13,411 nt of DNA. Origin: Clostridia bacterium. Its GTDB lineage: Bacteria; Bacillota; Clostridia; Christensenellales; UBA1242. The notes under the pieces were generated by a model. That model did no database searches, was not told the DNA's origin, and saw only the letters and a list, made by a program, of their open reading frames with translations. Positions 12,714 through 13,411 of the stretch are shown here, one piece after another (within the stretch, counting starts at the first letter, position 1; each line of letters starts with the position of its first letter). The stretch lies in the NCBI GenBank assembly GCA_017399515.1, contig JAFQBZ010000098.1:1-13411 (forward strand), given 5' to 3'. The translations under genes were made by a program, and so were the position numbers.

Positions 12714-13406
12714 TTATTCAACAATTTCACTAACATAATATTCTGTCATATCATCAAGACACAAACAACCCAAAATTCCGGTTAAATAATTGCCGGTGTC
12801 AATATGAATTTTATAATAGTCACCAGGCTTGTTTCCCACTGTTTTTTGCTTTTGATATTTTATAATTTTGCCCCTCTGCCCATCAATATAAAATGTTGGC
12901 GTGTGCCCAAAAATTACACACTTACAATTTTCAGGCAAAAAACATTCTCTTTTAAATCTTCTGTCATAAACAAGATCTTCAAGAGCCGCTTGCTCTAAAG
13001 GAATTTGATTGCCACGCATATCAAATGGAACACCAGCATGAACCAAAACAAAATCATTTTCTTCGTAATAATAAGGCAAATTCATAATGTCATCAACATC
13101 TTGAATTGTAAGATTTTTAACACCCAAAAACTTTTTGCTTTCCTTCAAAATCTTTCTGTCACTTGCGTTTTGAGTTATTAAGTTGGTAACCATTTTCACA
13201 AATTCATACTCATGATTTCCTGCAAGCACAAAAGAGTTATCTCGAAGTTCACCAAAAAGCAAATTTAACAATTTTTGCACATCTTTGCCCTTGTCAATCA
13301 CATCACCCAAAACAAACAATGTGTCTTCTTTTGAAAATTTAATTTTATTTAATAATTTCACAAGCAAATCATAATTGCCGTGAATGTCTGATACCACATA
13401 TCTCAT
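12714..13406 (-). CDS. PPP-type metallophosphatase (serine/threonine phosphatase-like)
   Basis: A 230-residue calcineurin-like phosphoesterase with all metal-site motifs in order: SDIHG (D7, H9), GDVIDKG (D35), AGNHE (N64, H65), LVHAG (H123) and IFGHTP (H168), followed by HIDTG (201-205). The DIHG, GD-x-x-DKG, GNHE and HAG pattern is that of bacterial PPP-family phosphatases, which remove phosphate from proteins or act on diadenosine polyphosphates. The ORF appears complete, but only five bases precede the ATG in the window, so its ribosome binding site cannot be judged. The inverted repeat just downstream probably ends its transcript. It looks like a resident gene flanking the accessory region. 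Confidence 0.92.
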   Translation of the reverse strand: MRYVVSDIHGNYDLLVKLLNKIKFSKEDTLFVLGDVIDKGKDVQKLLNLLFGELRDNSFVLAGNHEYEFVKMVTNLITQNASDRKILKESKKFLGVKNLTIQDVDDIMNLPYYYEENDFVLVHAGVPFDMRGNQIPLEQAALEDLVYDRRFKRECFLPENCKCVIFGHTPTFYIDGQRGKIIKYQKQKTVGNKPGDYYKIHIDTGNYLTGILGCLCLDDMTEYYVSEIVE

Positions 13407-13411
13407 AAACC

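Overview
The window looks like a chromosomal segment of a low-G+C Gram-positive, probably an uncultured spore-forming clostridial relative. It carries a Spo0A-type sporulation master regulator and the start of a fermentative AdhE. Ribosome binding sites are AGGAGG-like, promoters are strong TTGACA/TATAAT types, and genes end in compact A/T-flanked hairpin terminators. No tRNA, rRNA, CRISPR array or insertion sequence is visible.

Layout. 1-696 (-): N-terminal 232 residues of aldehyde-alcohol dehydrogenase AdhE, with its promoter. 856-1617 (-): spo0A, preceded by five 0A-box-like decamers at exact 10-bp spacing. 1850-2248 (-): a coiled-coil protein ending in a four-cysteine zinc ribbon. 2486-2956 (-): a Nudix hydrolase, divergent from 3057-5753 (+), an SF2 helicase with an unusual C-terminal membrane hairpin. 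The two divergent promoters overlap at their -35 boxes, and the helicase mRNA appears to be leaderless or nearly so. 5891-7716 (+): two overlapping unknown genes (54 and 553 residues) under a consensus promoter. From 7756 to the end everything is on the - strand: a standalone FtsK-gamma-like winged helix, an N-terminally truncated DUF262 (GmrS-like) protein, two PD-(D/E)XK nuclease-like proteins, a WYL regulator, and a PPP-type metallophosphatase.

The accessory region is about 7.75-12.7 kb. The WYL regulator, the 427-residue nuclease and the 353-residue nuclease lie head to tail with gaps of 15 and 12 bases, so they are probably one operon. WYL regulators often control phage-defence genes, and both partners carry a readable D...E-x-K nuclease core. 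The best hypothesis for a new system here is therefore a WYL-controlled two-nuclease defence cassette. Downstream lies a DUF262 protein that has lost its NTPase half and the acid/histidine residues of its HNH-like motif. Its promoter, ribosome binding site and first dozen codons match those of the neighbouring FtsK-gamma gene, so it looks like a chimera made by duplication and microhomology joining. An inverted repeat of the form TCC-N8-GGA lies upstream of the WYL gene, the chimera and the FtsK-gamma gene, and could be a shared operator.

Hand-counted 60-base samples are about 20-23% G+C in the two nucleases and the DUF262 fragment. They are about 27-30% in the FtsK-gamma and WYL genes, and visibly higher in the helicase. 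This fits a recently acquired insert. All functions are read from sequence motifs and remembered family features; no database search was run.
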